Of a stretch of DNA of 64,000 nt, positions 52,822-62,305 are shown in pieces. The notes beneath the pieces are model-generated. The model worked only from the letters and a program-made list of their open reading frames with translations. It had not been told where the DNA came from and searched no databases. Every line of letters begins with the position of its first letter. Positions within the stretch are counted from its first letter, which is position 1. The stretch is taken from contig NZ_MNPU01000030.1 in NCBI RefSeq assembly GCF_001983165.1, positions 1 through 64,000 on the forward strand, read 5' to 3'. Made by a program: the position numbers and the translations under genes. The DNA comes from Pseudomonas gessardii. GTDB lineage: Bacteria; Pseudomonadota; Gammaproteobacteria; Pseudomonadales; Pseudomonadaceae.

Positions 52822-55311
52822 ATGACAAGGCCCGCTCTCCGACAACTCAACCCTTATGTCAAAGCCGTTGCGATGTCTCACGCCCTGAGCAAGCACTTCT
52901 CCCTCACCACCCTGAGCCTGGCCATGGCCATGGCGCTGCCTCTGGTGGCACATGCGCAGGAGCAGGCGGTGAACTTCAATATCCCGGAACAGCCACTGGC
53001 CAATGCCCTGCAAGCCTTCGGCCAGCAGTCGGGCGTGCAAGTGCTGTACAGCCCGAATGATATTCAGGGCTTACACAGCACACGCCTCAACGGTACGTTC
53101 AGTGCACAGGAGGGGCTGGCGAAGCTGTTGCAAGAGACCGGCGTCAATTACAGCTTCCAGGGCAATGCCGCGAGCATCAGCCGCAAATCCGGGGATGCCC
53201 TGGAACTGGCTGCAACCAGTGTCGTCGGGCAAGCCGGCCTGGGCGTCAACACTGAAAACACCCGCTCCTACACCACCGGCGCGGTGACCATCGGCAAGAG
53301 CGAACGCAGCCTCAAAGAGATCCCGCAAACCGTTACGGTGCTGACGGCCCAACGGATCAAGGATCAAAACATCACCACCCTCAACGACGTCTACGGCCTC
53401 GTGCCAGGGGTGGTCACCTACGGTGCCCTCAACGGCGACAACCAACCGTATGCCCGTGGCTTTGAGATCGACAATTTCCAGATCAATGGCATTCCGATCC
53501 CGGCCGGCACCAGCACCGGCATCACCTCGCTGAACTGGTCAGACCTGATCTCCTATGAGCGCGTGGAAGTCCTCAAGGGCTCGGCCGGACTGTTCCAGGG
53601 TGCCGGTTCCCCAGGCGGTGCGATCAACCTGGTGCGCAAGCGCGCCAGCGGCGACTTCAAGCTGAGCACCGTGACCCAGGCCGGGACGTGGGACAACTAT
53701 CGCCAGGAAGTCGATGTTCAGGGTGCCCTCAACGAAGAAAAAACCCTGCGCGGTCGTCTGGCGACCTCCTACAACACGCGTAGTTATTTCTATGACGGTG
53801 GCAAGAGCAAACGGGCATCGACCTACGGCGTCCTGGAGTTCGACCTCAACCCGGATACCTTGCTCAGTGCCGGCTTCACTTATCAGAATGCCGATAACCG
53901 CTCGACCATGGACTGGGGCCTGCCGGGCTACAAGGACGGCTCGAAGATCGACTTCAAACGCTCGACCAACCTCAGTTCGCCATCGGACTATAACGACGTC
54001 GAGTCGACCCAGTATTTCTTTGAAGCCAAACACCAGCTCAATGAAGACTGGAAAGCCACCCTGGCCACCAACTACACCCGTTTCAACCTGGATGCCCTGT
54101 ACAGCAACACCGGCGGCCAGATCGACCCGATCGACAATTCCGGCGCCTACAACTGGGCCGAGGGCCGTGGCGAAAACAACTACCAGTACAATACCGATCT
54201 GTTCGTCAACGGCAACTTCGACATGCTGGGCCGGCGCAGCGAAGTGATCCTGGGTGCCAACCTCTCCCACAGCAAACGGGTTGCCGCACGTTACGAAGTC
54301 ACCGACTACAACAGGGCCTACGACTTCATCCCGGATATCCTGAATTTCACCCCCCCCAAATATGCGCGGACCAAAAAGTACCGCACCACCACCTCGACCC
54401 TCGACCAGCAAGGCCTGTACGGCTCCCTGCGGGTCAATGTGTTCGAGCCGCTGGACGTGATCGTCGGCGCACGTGCCAGCTGGTTCGATTACAAGCAGGA
54501 CCAGCTCAACGAAACGAACGGCCGGCACACCAAGAGCGACATGCAGACCAACGCCAAGGTGGTGCCGTTCTATGGCCTGGTCTATGCGCTGAACCCCAAC
54601 TGGTCGACGTATGTCAGCTACGCGGAGATCTTCACCCCGCAACTCAACGTCGAAACCGTTGACGGCAGTGCCCTGACACCGCGCTCGGGGGATACCTACG
54701 AACTGGGCCTCAAGGGCGAGTTCTACGACGGTACGCTGAACACCAACTTCGCCATCTTCCGCACCACCTACACCGGGCTCGCCCAGCGCGATCCGAACCA
54801 GCCAACCACCTGCAATTGCTATGTGGCAGGCGGCAAAGTGCGCTCCCAAGGCTTTGAAGCCGAGATCACAGGCAGGGTCATGCCTGGCCTGGACCTGACC
54901 GCTGGCTACACCTACAACACCAGCGAGTACGTCAATAACCCGAACAACCCGGACCTGGAAGGCACCACATTCCAGACCTCCATGCCCGAACATATGCTGC
55001 GCACCTGGGCCAACTATCAGTTGCAAGGTGAGTACTCGAAGTGGCAGATCGGCGCAGGCAGCACCATCCAAAGTGGTGTTTATGGCCGCCATGTGGGGGG
55101 CAACGTCGGCAAAGGGATCAAGAATGAGACAGGTGGCTATGCCATCTACAACGCACGCATTGGCTACGACGTAAACAAGAACGTCAATCTGTCGGTCAAT
55201 ATCGAAAACATCTTTGACCGCACGTATTACTCCCAGACGGGCACCATCGAGAGCAACAGCTACTACGGCAACCCGCGCAATATGATGTTCACCATGCGCA
55301 CCAACTTCTAA
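52822..55311 (+). CDS. fpvA: FpvA, TonB-dependent ferripyoverdine receptor with signalling domain
   Basis: This 829-residue receptor has a signal peptide (cleavage likely after LPLVAHAQ, about residue 48), then an N-terminal STN signalling domain (about residues 50-125: FNIPEQPLANALQAFGQQSG), a plug domain (KEIPQTVTVLTAQRIKDQNI ... YARGFEIDNFQINGIPI) and a 22-strand barrel ending in the terminal Phe of MFTMRTNF. It imports ferric pyoverdine, and the STN domain signals through an FpvR-type anti-sigma factor to PvdS/FpvI sigma factors; none of these is encoded in the window. The start at 52822 gives a long signal region, as in known FpvA proteins; a shorter start at 52873 is possible. No PvdS box was found between pvdE and fpvA. 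Confidence 0.93.
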   Translation: MTRPALRQLNPYVKAVAMSHALSKHFSLTTLSLAMAMALPLVAHAQEQAVNFNIPEQPLANALQAFGQQSGVQVLYSPNDIQGLHSTRLNGTFSAQEGLAKLLQETGVNYSFQGNAASISRKSGDALELAATSVVGQAGLGVNTENTRSYTTGAVTIGKSERSLKEIPQTVTVLTAQRIKDQNITTLNDVYGLVPGVVTYGALNGDNQPYARGFEIDNFQINGIPIPAGTSTGITSLNWSDLISYERVEVLKGSAGLFQGAGSPGGAINLVRKRASGDFKLSTVTQAGTWDNYRQEVDVQGALNEEKTLRGRLATSYNTRSYFYDGGKSKRASTYGVLEFDLNPDTLLSAGFTYQNADNRSTMDWGLPGYKDGSKIDFKRSTNLSSPSDYNDVESTQYFFEAKHQLNEDWKATLATNYTRFNLDALYSNTGGQIDPIDNSGAYNWAEGRGENNYQYNTDLFVNGNFDMLGRRSEVILGANLSHSKRVAARYEVTDYNRAYDFIPDILNFTPPKYARTKKYRTTTSTLDQQGLYGSLRVNVFEPLDVIVGARASWFDYKQDQLNETNGRHTKSDMQTNAKVVPFYGLVYALNPNWSTYVSYAEIFTPQLNVETVDGSALTPRSGDTYELGLKGEFYDGTLNTNFAIFRTTYTGLAQRDPNQPTTCNCYVAGGKVRSQGFEAEITGRVMPGLDLTAGYTYNTSEYVNNPNNPDLEGTTFQTSMPEHMLRTWANYQLQGEYSKWQIGAGSTIQSGVYGRHVGGNVGKGIKNETGGYAIYNARIGYDVNKNVNLSVNIENIFDRTYYSQTGTIESNSYYGNPRNMMFTMRTNF

Positions 55312-55319
55312 GCGCGCCC

Positions 55320-55349
55320 CCCGGGCAGGCACCTTGCCTGCCCGGGTTT
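55320..55349. terminator. Terminator after fpvA
   Basis: CCCGGGCAGGC (55320-55330) and GCCTGCCCGGG (55336-55346) form a perfect 11-base stem with loop ACCTT, followed by TTT on the plus strand. It closes the fpvA transcript and lies in the junction with the converging MFS gene. Confidence 0.8.
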
Positions 55350-55360
55350 CCCCTCATGCA

Positions 55361-56563
55361 TCACCCCGTGCAAGGTTGACGGTCCATCCCCGGACCCAGG
55401 CAGCGCACGCCCAGCAGCGCCGACACCAGCACCACCGCCCCCGCCACCAGCGCCACCCAGAACCCGCTGGGTGCACCGAAGCGGTCGATCATCCAGCCAG
55501 TACTCGCCGCCCCCAGTGCCACGCCAATGCTCAGGCCGGTGATCAACCACGTCATGCCTTCGGTCAGGCGGCTGGCCGGCACGACTTTTTCCACCAGGGC
55601 CATGGACACAATCAGTGTGGGGGCAAAGAACAGCCCGGAAACGAAGATCGCCAGCGCCAGCCCGAGAATATCCCCCACCCACAGCAACGGCAGGGTGGTG
55701 AGGGCCGTGGCCAGGCCGCAGAACAGGAACTGGCGGTGCAATGGCATCGTCAAGCGCAGGGCTCCGAAGGCCAACCCGGCCAGGCACGAGCCAATGGCAT
55801 ACACCGACAGCACAATACTGGCGGCCGCCGGTTGGCCCTGATGCTCGGCAAACGCCACGCTGACCACATCCACCACACCGACGATGGTGCCCATGGCCAT
55901 TAACAGCAGCATCAGCACCAACACTTTGGGGGAGGCGATCAACCAGCGCCCCTGAGGGCCATGATGCGCATGGATCGCAGGCTCGGTCTGTTTTTGCAGG
56001 ACGAAGCTGGTCACGCCGACTGCCAGCAAAATCGCCGCCGCCAGGGGCCCGGCTTCGGGAAACAGCAGCACGCACAACCCCACCGACAGCGGCGGGCCGA
56101 GGATAAAGCACACCTCGTCGAGCACCGATTCCAGGGCAAAGGCCGTTTGCAGCCGGGGCTGGCCACGGTAGATCGCGGTCCAGCGCGCCCGCACCATGGC
56201 CGACATATTGGGCATGCAACCGGCCAGGGCGGCAAAGATAAACAGGGTCCAGTCCGGCGCCTGCAAACGGGTGCACAGCAACAGCAACAACAGCGCAGTA
56301 CCACCGATCATGGCCGCCACCGGCAAGACACGGCCCTGGCCGTAACGGTCTACCAGCCGTGAAACCTGCGGCGCGCAAAAGGCCGTGGCCAGGGCAAACG
56401 TCGCCGCCACCGCGCCCGCCAACCCATAGCCGCCGCGCAGTTGGGACAACATGGTGATCAAGCCGATACCGGTCATGGAAATCGGCATGCGGGCGAGCAT
56501 GCCGGCCGATACAAAAGCCCTGGAACCTGGCGCCTGGAACAACTCGGCGTAGGGGTTTGCCAT
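55361..56563 (-). CDS. MFS transporter (DHA1-like), TetR-controlled
   Basis: This 400-residue major facilitator protein has about 12 hydrophobic segments and typical MFS loops (SRLVDRYGQGRV between the second and third helices). The ATG at 56563 (MANPYAELF) is preferred because GAGGTC lies upstream; a longer frame to 56602 adds an Arg-rich lead. It is divergent from a tetR gene, with two operator palindromes between them, so it is probably a repressed efflux pump. Its substrate is unknown. Position next to fpvA may be chance, since the promoter region has operators for TetR rather than a PvdS box. Confidence 0.85.
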   Translation of the reverse strand: MANPYAELFQAPGSRAFVSAGMLARMPISMTGIGLITMLSQLRGGYGLAGAVAATFALATAFCAPQVSRLVDRYGQGRVLPVAAMIGGTALLLLLLCTRLQAPDWTLFIFAALAGCMPNMSAMVRARWTAIYRGQPRLQTAFALESVLDEVCFILGPPLSVGLCVLLFPEAGPLAAAILLAVGVTSFVLQKQTEPAIHAHHGPQGRWLIASPKVLVLMLLLMAMGTIVGVVDVVSVAFAEHQGQPAAASIVLSVYAIGSCLAGLAFGALRLTMPLHRQFLFCGLATALTTLPLLWVGDILGLALAIFVSGLFFAPTLIVSMALVEKVVPASRLTEGMTWLITGLSIGVALGAASTGWMIDRFGAPSGFWVALVAGAVVLVSALLGVRCLGPGMDRQPCTG

Positions 56564-56623
56564 GGTGCGTGACCTCTTGCTGGGAACCCTGGAGCGTGCC
56601 ATTCAATGCCATCCGGGGAAAAG

Positions 56624-56640
56624 ATATACGCTGCGTATGT
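56624..56640. promoter_or_regulatory. Operator palindrome 1 (MFS/TetR)
   Basis: ATATACGCTGCGTATGT is a near-perfect palindrome (perfect over ATACGC-T-GCGTAT, 56626-56638) centred at 56632. It is a second copy of the palindrome centred at 56664, so both are probably bound by the adjacent TetR protein. It lies on the MFS side. Confidence 0.75.
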
Positions 56641-56655
56641 GACAAATAATGAGTA

Positions 56656-56672
56656 ACATACGCAGCGTATGT
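56656..56672. promoter_or_regulatory. Operator palindrome 2 (MFS/TetR)
   Basis: ACATACGCAGCGTATGT is a perfect palindrome around a central base at 56664, exactly 32 bases (about three helical turns) from the first copy. It lies 34 bases before the tetR start, so it could serve autoregulation. Confidence 0.8.
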
Positions 56673-56706
56673 CAACCACTCACCCGCCGATAGCGAGCGT
56701 TTTCCC

Positions 56707-57291
56707 ATGAGCCGAGCCCGCGCCGAGATGATCGAACAAACCCGCGCCCGCCTGCTGGCCAGTGCCCGCCAGGCCTTTGCCAGCCAAGGCTTTGCCAATA
56801 CCTCGATGGATGATTTCACCGCCCGCGCCGGCCTTACGCGTGGGGCGCTGTACCATCACTTTGGCGATAAAAAAGGGCTATTGGCTGCGGTGGTTGCGCA
56901 ACTCGACAACGAAATGGACGAGCGTCTACAGCAGATCAGCGCCCAGGCCGCCAACCCCTGGAATGGTTTTTGCGAACGCTGTCGCGCCTATCTGCGTATG
57001 GCCCAGGACCCCGAGATCCAGCGCATCGTGCTGCAAGATGCACCGGCGGTACTTGGCGAAAATACCGCAGCCCAGCAGCAATGCATCCAATCATTGCGCG
57101 GGCTGCTGGAGGGGTTGATGCACGCCGGGTTGATTGAACAGGCTCCCAGCCTGGCGCTGGCCCGTTTGATCAATGGCAGCCTGGTGGATACAGCGCAATG
57201 GATTGCCCATGCCGAACGCCCGGATGAATGCCTGGAGCAAGCGCTGCAAGGGCTGGAGTTGCTGCTGCGGGGTTTGAAACCCCAGCGCTGA
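56707..57291 (+). CDS. TetR-family transcriptional repressor
   Basis: This 194-residue TetR/AcrR protein has the N-terminal helix-turn-helix (residues about 10-55: ARQAFASQGFANTSMDDFTA, then AGLTRGALYHHFGDKKGL) and a variable helical ligand domain ending in the TetR_C-like region ARLINGSLVDTAQWIAHAE. It is divergent from the MFS gene, with two ACATACGC-type palindromes in the 143-base gap, so it most likely represses that exporter and itself until an inducer binds. The stop is 16 bases from the end of the converging DHA2 gene. Confidence 0.92.
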   Translation: MSRARAEMIEQTRARLLASARQAFASQGFANTSMDDFTARAGLTRGALYHHFGDKKGLLAAVVAQLDNEMDERLQQISAQAANPWNGFCERCRAYLRMAQDPEIQRIVLQDAPAVLGENTAAQQQCIQSLRGLLEGLMHAGLIEQAPSLALARLINGSLVDTAQWIAHAERPDECLEQALQGLELLLRGLKPQR

Positions 57292-57307
57292 CAGCCCGCG
57301 ACAGCCA

Positions 57308-58828
57308 TCAGGTACGACGAAGCAACAACGCCGCCACCGCACATAACGTCAACGCCACACACGCCAGGTAGAACGCATCGCTGTAAGCCATCAAGAAGGC
57401 CTGCTGCCGCACCCCCTGGTCGAGCAAGCCCAGCACTTGCTGCTGATCCGGCCATTGCTCCTGCAGCAGGCCGCCGCCCGGCAAGCGTTGCTGCAAGGCC
57501 GGTTCAAAGATGCTCAGCGACTCACCGATACGCGCCGAATGCACCTGCTCGCGCACCACCACCAGTTGCGCCAGCAAGGCCGTGCCCACCGCGCCGCCCA
57601 GGTTGCGCAACATCGAGAACACCGCCGAGGCCGAACCGGACTCGGCCTTGGCCAGCCCATGCACCGCCAGCACCGACAGCGCCACCATGATCAGCGGCTG
57701 GCCAATGCCCCGCACCACGATCGACGGGATGATCACGTTACTGGCGCTGTCTGCCGACAAATGCGCGCCCATCCAGCAGCCCAGGGCCATGATCGCGAAA
57801 CCCGATGCCACCAGGATCTTGGCGCTCAGCCACTTCATCAGGTGTGGCAGGAACGGTGCCAGCACCAGTTGCACCAAGCCATAGGCGATCAGGCTGAGGC
57901 CAATTTCGCTAGCGTTATAGCTCTGCATCTGTGACAGGTAGTTAGGCACCAGGAACACCAGGCCATAGGTGCTGGCGCCGAAGATAAACATCGCCACGCT
58001 GGCCACGCCAAAGTTGTAGTGCGCCAGCAGCCGCAGGTTGATAAAGCGTTTGCTGCCCCACACTTGCCGGCCGACAAAAACCACCAGGCCCAGCGCCGCC
58101 GCCAGGCTCATCCACACAATAAAGGCCGAGCCGAACCAGTCCTTGCGCCCGCCCTCCTCCAGCACGATCTGCAAGGCCCCCAGCCCCAGCACCATGCAGG
58201 CGATGCCCAGCCAGTCGCCCTGGCGCAACAACCCCAGGTTCATCGGCTGACGCTCGATGGACCAGGCCACGGCCGCCAACAGGGCAACGCCGGGGAACAG
58301 TTGCAGGTAGAAGATCCAGCGCCACGAATAGACATCGGTCAACCAGCCGCCCATGGACGGCCCCGCCGCCTGGGCCACACTGTTGGCCAGGCTGAACAGG
58401 GCCATGCCCAGGGGGATCTTGCTGGCGGGCAGTTCGGTGATGATCAACTGGAACGACAACGGGATCAGCACCGCCCCCGCCGCGCCCTGGATGACCCGGA
58501 TGATGATCATCACCGGCAGGTTCGGCGCCATCGAACACGCCACCGAGGCCACCAGAAATACCCCGGAGCCCCACAGCATCACCCACCGCAACGAGAACAC
58601 CTGCACCAGCCACGCCGTCAGCGGGATCATGATGATTTCGGCCACCAGGTAAGCCGTGGAAATCCACGAGCCCTCCTCGAACGTGGCCCCCAGGGCGCCT
58701 TCGATTTCCGGCAGCGCGGCGCTGGTGACATGCACGTTCATGCCGGCCATGAAGCACCCGAACAAGCCACCGATCACCGCGACCCAGGCGCGAAACGAGA
58801 CGGTCGCGGGGCGCGCATCAACCACCAT
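57308..58828 (-). CDS. EmrB-type MFS drug exporter (DHA2 family, 14 TM)
   Basis: This 506-residue protein is an EmrB/QacA-family exporter with about 14 membrane helices. Family motifs include LPEIEGALGATFEEGSWIST after the first helix, the motif C-like region GNPGMSMGG-type segment near AQAAGPSMGGWLTDVYSWRW, and the LNLAL-type RFINLRLL loop. It would act with the HlyD adaptor and outer-membrane factor encoded upstream in a three-part pump spanning both membranes. The ATG at 58828 lies inside the end of the adaptor gene (11-base overlap), so translation is coupled. A longer frame to 58873 is less likely. The substrate is unknown. Confidence 0.9.
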   Translation of the reverse strand: MVVDARPATVSFRAWVAVIGGLFGCFMAGMNVHVTSAALPEIEGALGATFEEGSWISTAYLVAEIIMIPLTAWLVQVFSLRWVMLWGSGVFLVASVACSMAPNLPVMIIIRVIQGAAGAVLIPLSFQLIITELPASKIPLGMALFSLANSVAQAAGPSMGGWLTDVYSWRWIFYLQLFPGVALLAAVAWSIERQPMNLGLLRQGDWLGIACMVLGLGALQIVLEEGGRKDWFGSAFIVWMSLAAALGLVVFVGRQVWGSKRFINLRLLAHYNFGVASVAMFIFGASTYGLVFLVPNYLSQMQSYNASEIGLSLIAYGLVQLVLAPFLPHLMKWLSAKILVASGFAIMALGCWMGAHLSADSASNVIIPSIVVRGIGQPLIMVALSVLAVHGLAKAESGSASAVFSMLRNLGGAVGTALLAQLVVVREQVHSARIGESLSIFEPALQQRLPGGGLLQEQWPDQQQVLGLLDQGVRQQAFLMAYSDAFYLACVALTLCAVAALLLRRT

Positions 58829-59969
58829 GGGCCCGGTCCTGCTGGCTGGCCGGGCGGGTGTCCACCGTGGCAATCACCGACATCCCCGGCAAGATGGCGG
58901 GCGCATTGGCCTCGTCCTCGACCAGGCGGATTTTCACCGGGAAACGCTGGACGATCTTGGTGAAGTTGCCGGTGGCGTTGTCCGGCGGCAACAAGGCGAA
59001 TACCGCGCCGGAACCGGGGGCGATACTTTCCACCTCGCCGCGCCAGCGCTGGCCGGCAAAACTGTCCACCGCAATATCCACCGATTGCCCCGGAGCCATG
59101 TGCTGCAACTGGGTTTCCTTGTAGTTGGCAATCACATAGGCCTGCTCCACCGGCACCACGGCCAGCAATGGCAGGCCTGGCATCACATATTGCTGGCGAC
59201 GCACCTTGCGCTGGCCCACGACCCCGTCGAACGGCGCGCGGATCGCCGTGTCATTCAAGGCATTCTGGGCCAGGGCCAGGTTGGCCTGGGCCTCGCCCAC
59301 CCGGGCCTGGGATTCGGCAATCCGCGCCTGGGCCTGTTGGCGGCGCGCCTGCAACACCTGGCACTGGGCCTGCTGCCGGGCCACTTGGGCACGGGCCTGG
59401 GTCACGGCGGCCAGGGCCTTGGCCTGGCCGGCGCTGGCGGTTTCCAGGCGCTCACGGGTAGCAATCTGCTGGTCCACCAGATCGCGGTAGCGCAGAAAGT
59501 CCAGGCGCGCGCGCTGGGCCTCGGCCTCGCTGCTATGCAAGGCCGCCTCGGCCTGGGCGATGCGTTGCTGCTGCTCATCGAGACGTGCATCGAGGGTATG
59601 CAGGCTCGACTGACGGGCCGTCGCCGCCGCCCGGGCCTGCAGCAACCGGGCCTGGGTGCTGCGCAACTGCTCGATAAAGTCGCGGTCATCCAGACGCACC
59701 AGGACATCCCCGGCCTTGACCGGCTGGTTGTCCTCCACCAGGACCTGGGCCACGTAGCCGGCAATACGCGGGCTGACCGCCACCCAATCGGCGCGTACAT
59801 AGGCATCGTCGGTTTCTTCAAGGAAGCGCCCCACCTGCCACCAATACCCGGCAAACAACCCCACCCCCAACAACGTCACCAGCGATGCGCCCGTCAGCAG
59901 TACGCGGCGATGGCGCGCCATCAAGCCGGAGGTGGATCGCAGGGTCGCGGGTTCAACAGCCTGGTTCAT
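58818..59969 (-). CDS. EmrA/HlyD-type membrane-fusion protein
   Basis: This 383-residue adaptor has one N-terminal membrane helix (LLTGASLVTLLGVGLFAGYW), the first lipoyl half (SPRIAGYVAQVLVEDNQPVK), a long Gln/Ala/Arg coiled-coil hairpin (about residues 95-210), the second lipoyl half (IRAPFDGVVGQRKVRRQQYV) and a C-terminal beta domain. It bridges the inner-membrane DHA2 exporter to the outer-membrane factor. Its start overlaps the end of the upstream OMF gene (ATGA-type overlap at 59966-59969) and its end overlaps the exporter start, giving a tightly coupled three-gene set. Confidence 0.92.
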   Translation of the reverse strand: MNQAVEPATLRSTSGLMARHRRVLLTGASLVTLLGVGLFAGYWWQVGRFLEETDDAYVRADWVAVSPRIAGYVAQVLVEDNQPVKAGDVLVRLDDRDFIEQLRSTQARLLQARAAATARQSSLHTLDARLDEQQQRIAQAEAALHSSEAEAQRARLDFLRYRDLVDQQIATRERLETASAGQAKALAAVTQARAQVARQQAQCQVLQARRQQAQARIAESQARVGEAQANLALAQNALNDTAIRAPFDGVVGQRKVRRQQYVMPGLPLLAVVPVEQAYVIANYKETQLQHMAPGQSVDIAVDSFAGQRWRGEVESIAPGSGAVFALLPPDNATGNFTKIVQRFPVKIRLVEDEANAPAILPGMSVIATVDTRPASQQDRAHGG

Positions 59970-61444
59970 GGCTTGGCTCCAAGGGCAGCAAGGGGTAAGG
60001 GTTGAGGTTGATCGTCGCGTTGCCAGCCGCCACCGAGCGCCTGGAACAGGTCGATCTGACGGTTGATCAAGCGCAGGTCGGCCCGGGCCAGGGTGGCCTG
60101 CAGGGTGACCAGGCTGCGCTCGCTGTCCAGCAGGTGCAGGGCATCGAGGGCACCGGCCCGATAACTGCGGGTGGCCAGCTCGAACGCCTGCTGGCTGTGG
60201 TCCAACGCGGCTTGCAGAGCCTGGCGGCGCTGCTGTTCGGCCTGGTACAGCACCAGGGCTTGCTCGACCTGTTTCAAGGCGCTGAGGACCGTGCCGTCAA
60301 AACGCGCCTGGGCCTCCCGCGCCTGGGCCCGGCGCTGCCCCACTTGGGCCCGGGCCACGCCGCGCTGGGGAAAGCGCCAGGACAGCAACGGCCCCACGGA
60401 ATACACCAGCGCCTCACTGTCCCCCAGCTTGCCCAGGCTGCTTGCGGAAGACGCCAGCGCGGCACCGAACGTCACCCGTGGATACAGTGCGGCGCGGGCG
60501 ATGCCGATGGCCAGCGTGGCCGATTGCAGCTGGCGCTCGGCACGCCGGATATCGGCACGCCGCTGCACCAGCGCCCAGCCATCCCCCACGGGCAGCGGCG
60601 CCTGCAATTGCGGGCGCTGGGCACAGGTGTGCCGGGCCACCGCCAACGGCGGCAGGCCACTGAGCACCGCCAGTTCATACAGCGCCGCCTGATGGCGGGC
60701 AGCCAACAGGGGCAGCGGCGCACGGGTTTCTTCCAGCAGGCCATTGAGGCGCGCCAGGTCCAGCGCTGTCGCCGCGCCGGCCTTCTGCAGCCGGCGAGTG
60801 ACGTCGACACTGCGCTCCAGCACCTGCACCGAATGGCGCTGCACCTGGCGGCTGAACGCATAGACACAGGCCTGGCCATAGGCCCGTGTGGTCTGCGCGG
60901 CCACCGTCACCCGCCATTCATCCTCCAGCGCCCGCGCCGCCTGCGCATCCGCGCGGGCGGCGGCCAGGCGGTAACGCATCTCACCCCACAGGTCCAGGGT
61001 GTAGCTCAGGGAGAACCCGGGGGCGTGGCTCCACTCGGCATCGGCCTGCTCCCCGCTGGCCTGGGCCAGGGTCTGGTCATCCCGGCTGCGGCCGTAGCCT
61101 ACGCTGTAGGCCAGGCGGGTCGAGGGCTGGCGTTCGCCCTCAACCTGCTCCAGGCGCGCCAATAACGCGTCGACATGGGCGGCGGCGGCCTCAAGGTCTT
61201 GGTTGTGGCTCAAGGCCTGCTCGACCAACAGATCCAATTGCGGGTCACGGTAAAGCTGCCACCAGCGCGCGGGCAACGCCTGGGTCGCCGGCCCGCTGGA
61301 CAAAGGCGGCGTCGCCTGGGCTGTCAACTGCGCTGCTGGCTCGTCGGGCAGGCCACTGCATCCGGCCAGCGTGCCCAGCAGAAGCAGGGCCAGGGCTACC
61401 GGGGATCGATTGCTAGTGGGGGGATGAACGACAAGGCTGGGCAT
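59966..61444 (-). CDS. NodT-family outer-membrane efflux lipoprotein
   Basis: This 492-residue RND/MFS outer-membrane factor has a lipoprotein signal (ALALLLLGTLAGCSGL; lipidated Cys about residue 29) and two TolC-type helical repeats (YRDPQLDLLVEQALSHNQDL in the first half; VQRRADIRRAERQLQSA in the second). It is the exit duct of the pump encoded with the two genes that follow. ATG at 61444 or GTG at 61447 can both serve as start. About 115 bases separate it from the upstream AraC-type regulator on the same strand; this gap probably holds its promoter, but I cannot identify a clear one. Confidence 0.9.
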   Translation of the reverse strand: MPSLVVHPPTSNRSPVALALLLLGTLAGCSGLPDEPAAQLTAQATPPLSSGPATQALPARWWQLYRDPQLDLLVEQALSHNQDLEAAAAHVDALLARLEQVEGERQPSTRLAYSVGYGRSRDDQTLAQASGEQADAEWSHAPGFSLSYTLDLWGEMRYRLAAARADAQAARALEDEWRVTVAAQTTRAYGQACVYAFSRQVQRHSVQVLERSVDVTRRLQKAGAATALDLARLNGLLEETRAPLPLLAARHQAALYELAVLSGLPPLAVARHTCAQRPQLQAPLPVGDGWALVQRRADIRRAERQLQSATLAIGIARAALYPRVTFGAALASSASSLGKLGDSEALVYSVGPLLSWRFPQRGVARAQVGQRRAQAREAQARFDGTVLSALKQVEQALVLYQAEQQRRQALQAALDHSQQAFELATRSYRAGALDALHLLDSERSLVTLQATLARADLRLINRQIDLFQALGGGWQRDDQPQPLPLAALGAKP

Positions 61445-61558
61445 CACAAAGCTCGCTGAAGAATGAGCTTTGCAGAGTAGGCACGCGCCCTGGCGGATTC
61501 GCCCGCGCCAAGGCCATGTATCGTCGCCAAATGGACAATTGGGTTACATGAAGCAACA

Positions 61559-62305
61559 TCAGGCCCGGGGGCGGAAATGACTCGGCGGATAACCCAGCGA
61601 GCGCCGGAACATTGCGCTGAACGCACTCGGGCTCTGGTAACCATGTTCCAGCGCCACTTCCAGGATCGAGGCGCCCTGGGCCAGCAACTTCAGGCTCAAG
61701 GCCAGGCGTGCGCGTTTACGCCACTCGCCAAAGCTCATGCCCAGTTCCCGCTGGAAGATCCGGCTCAGGGTGCGCGCGCTCATATTCAGGGTGTCGGCCC
61801 AGGATTCCAGGCTGCTGTCATCGGCCGGGTTGCCGATAAACCGGGTACACAATTTGGCCAGCCGTGCTTCGCCGGGCACCGGCACATGCATGGCCACCAC
61901 CGGCGCGGCCAGCAGCTCCATGCGGATCACCTCCACCATGGCCTGCAAGCGCGGGCTGTTGACTTCGCCGGCAATCAGCGTAGCCGCCACGATCAGCTCG
62001 CGCAGCAACGCCGAGACCTCGATCACCTGGCAGGTCCGGCCCAGGCTCGGCTCCACCTCGGGCAGCAGGAACAAGGTGCGCATATGCACCTCGCCGGCCA
62101 TGCGGATCTCGTGGGGCGTGCCGGCAGGTACCCACAACGCATGCCCGGACGGCACCAGCCAACTGCCCTGGGCCGTGCTGACCACCATCACCCCGGAGAC
62201 ACCGTGAATCAATTGCGCCTGGGTATGACAATGGGGATGCACCACTTCATCGTTACGGTAATTGTCAGCATAAGCCTCAAGCCAAGGCCGGTGCGCAGTT
62301 GTCAT
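61559..62305 (-). CDS. AraC-family transcriptional regulator
   Basis: This 248-residue regulator has an N-terminal cupin sensor domain (HPHCHTQAQLIHGVSGVMVV, then VPAGTPHEIRM) and a C-terminal AraC DNA-binding domain with two helix-turn-helix motifs (ESWADTLNMSARTLSRIFQR, then SILEVALEHGYQSPSAFSAM, ending FRRSLGYPPSHFRPRA). It lies directly upstream of, and on the same strand as, the three-gene efflux set, which it probably controls. The ligand is unknown. Confidence 0.9.
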   Translation of the reverse strand: MTTAHRPWLEAYADNYRNDEVVHPHCHTQAQLIHGVSGVMVVSTAQGSWLVPSGHALWVPAGTPHEIRMAGEVHMRTLFLLPEVEPSLGRTCQVIEVSALLRELIVAATLIAGEVNSPRLQAMVEVIRMELLAAPVVAMHVPVPGEARLAKLCTRFIGNPADDSSLESWADTLNMSARTLSRIFQRELGMSFGEWRKRARLALSLKLLAQGASILEVALEHGYQSPSAFSAMFRRSLGYPPSHFRPRA

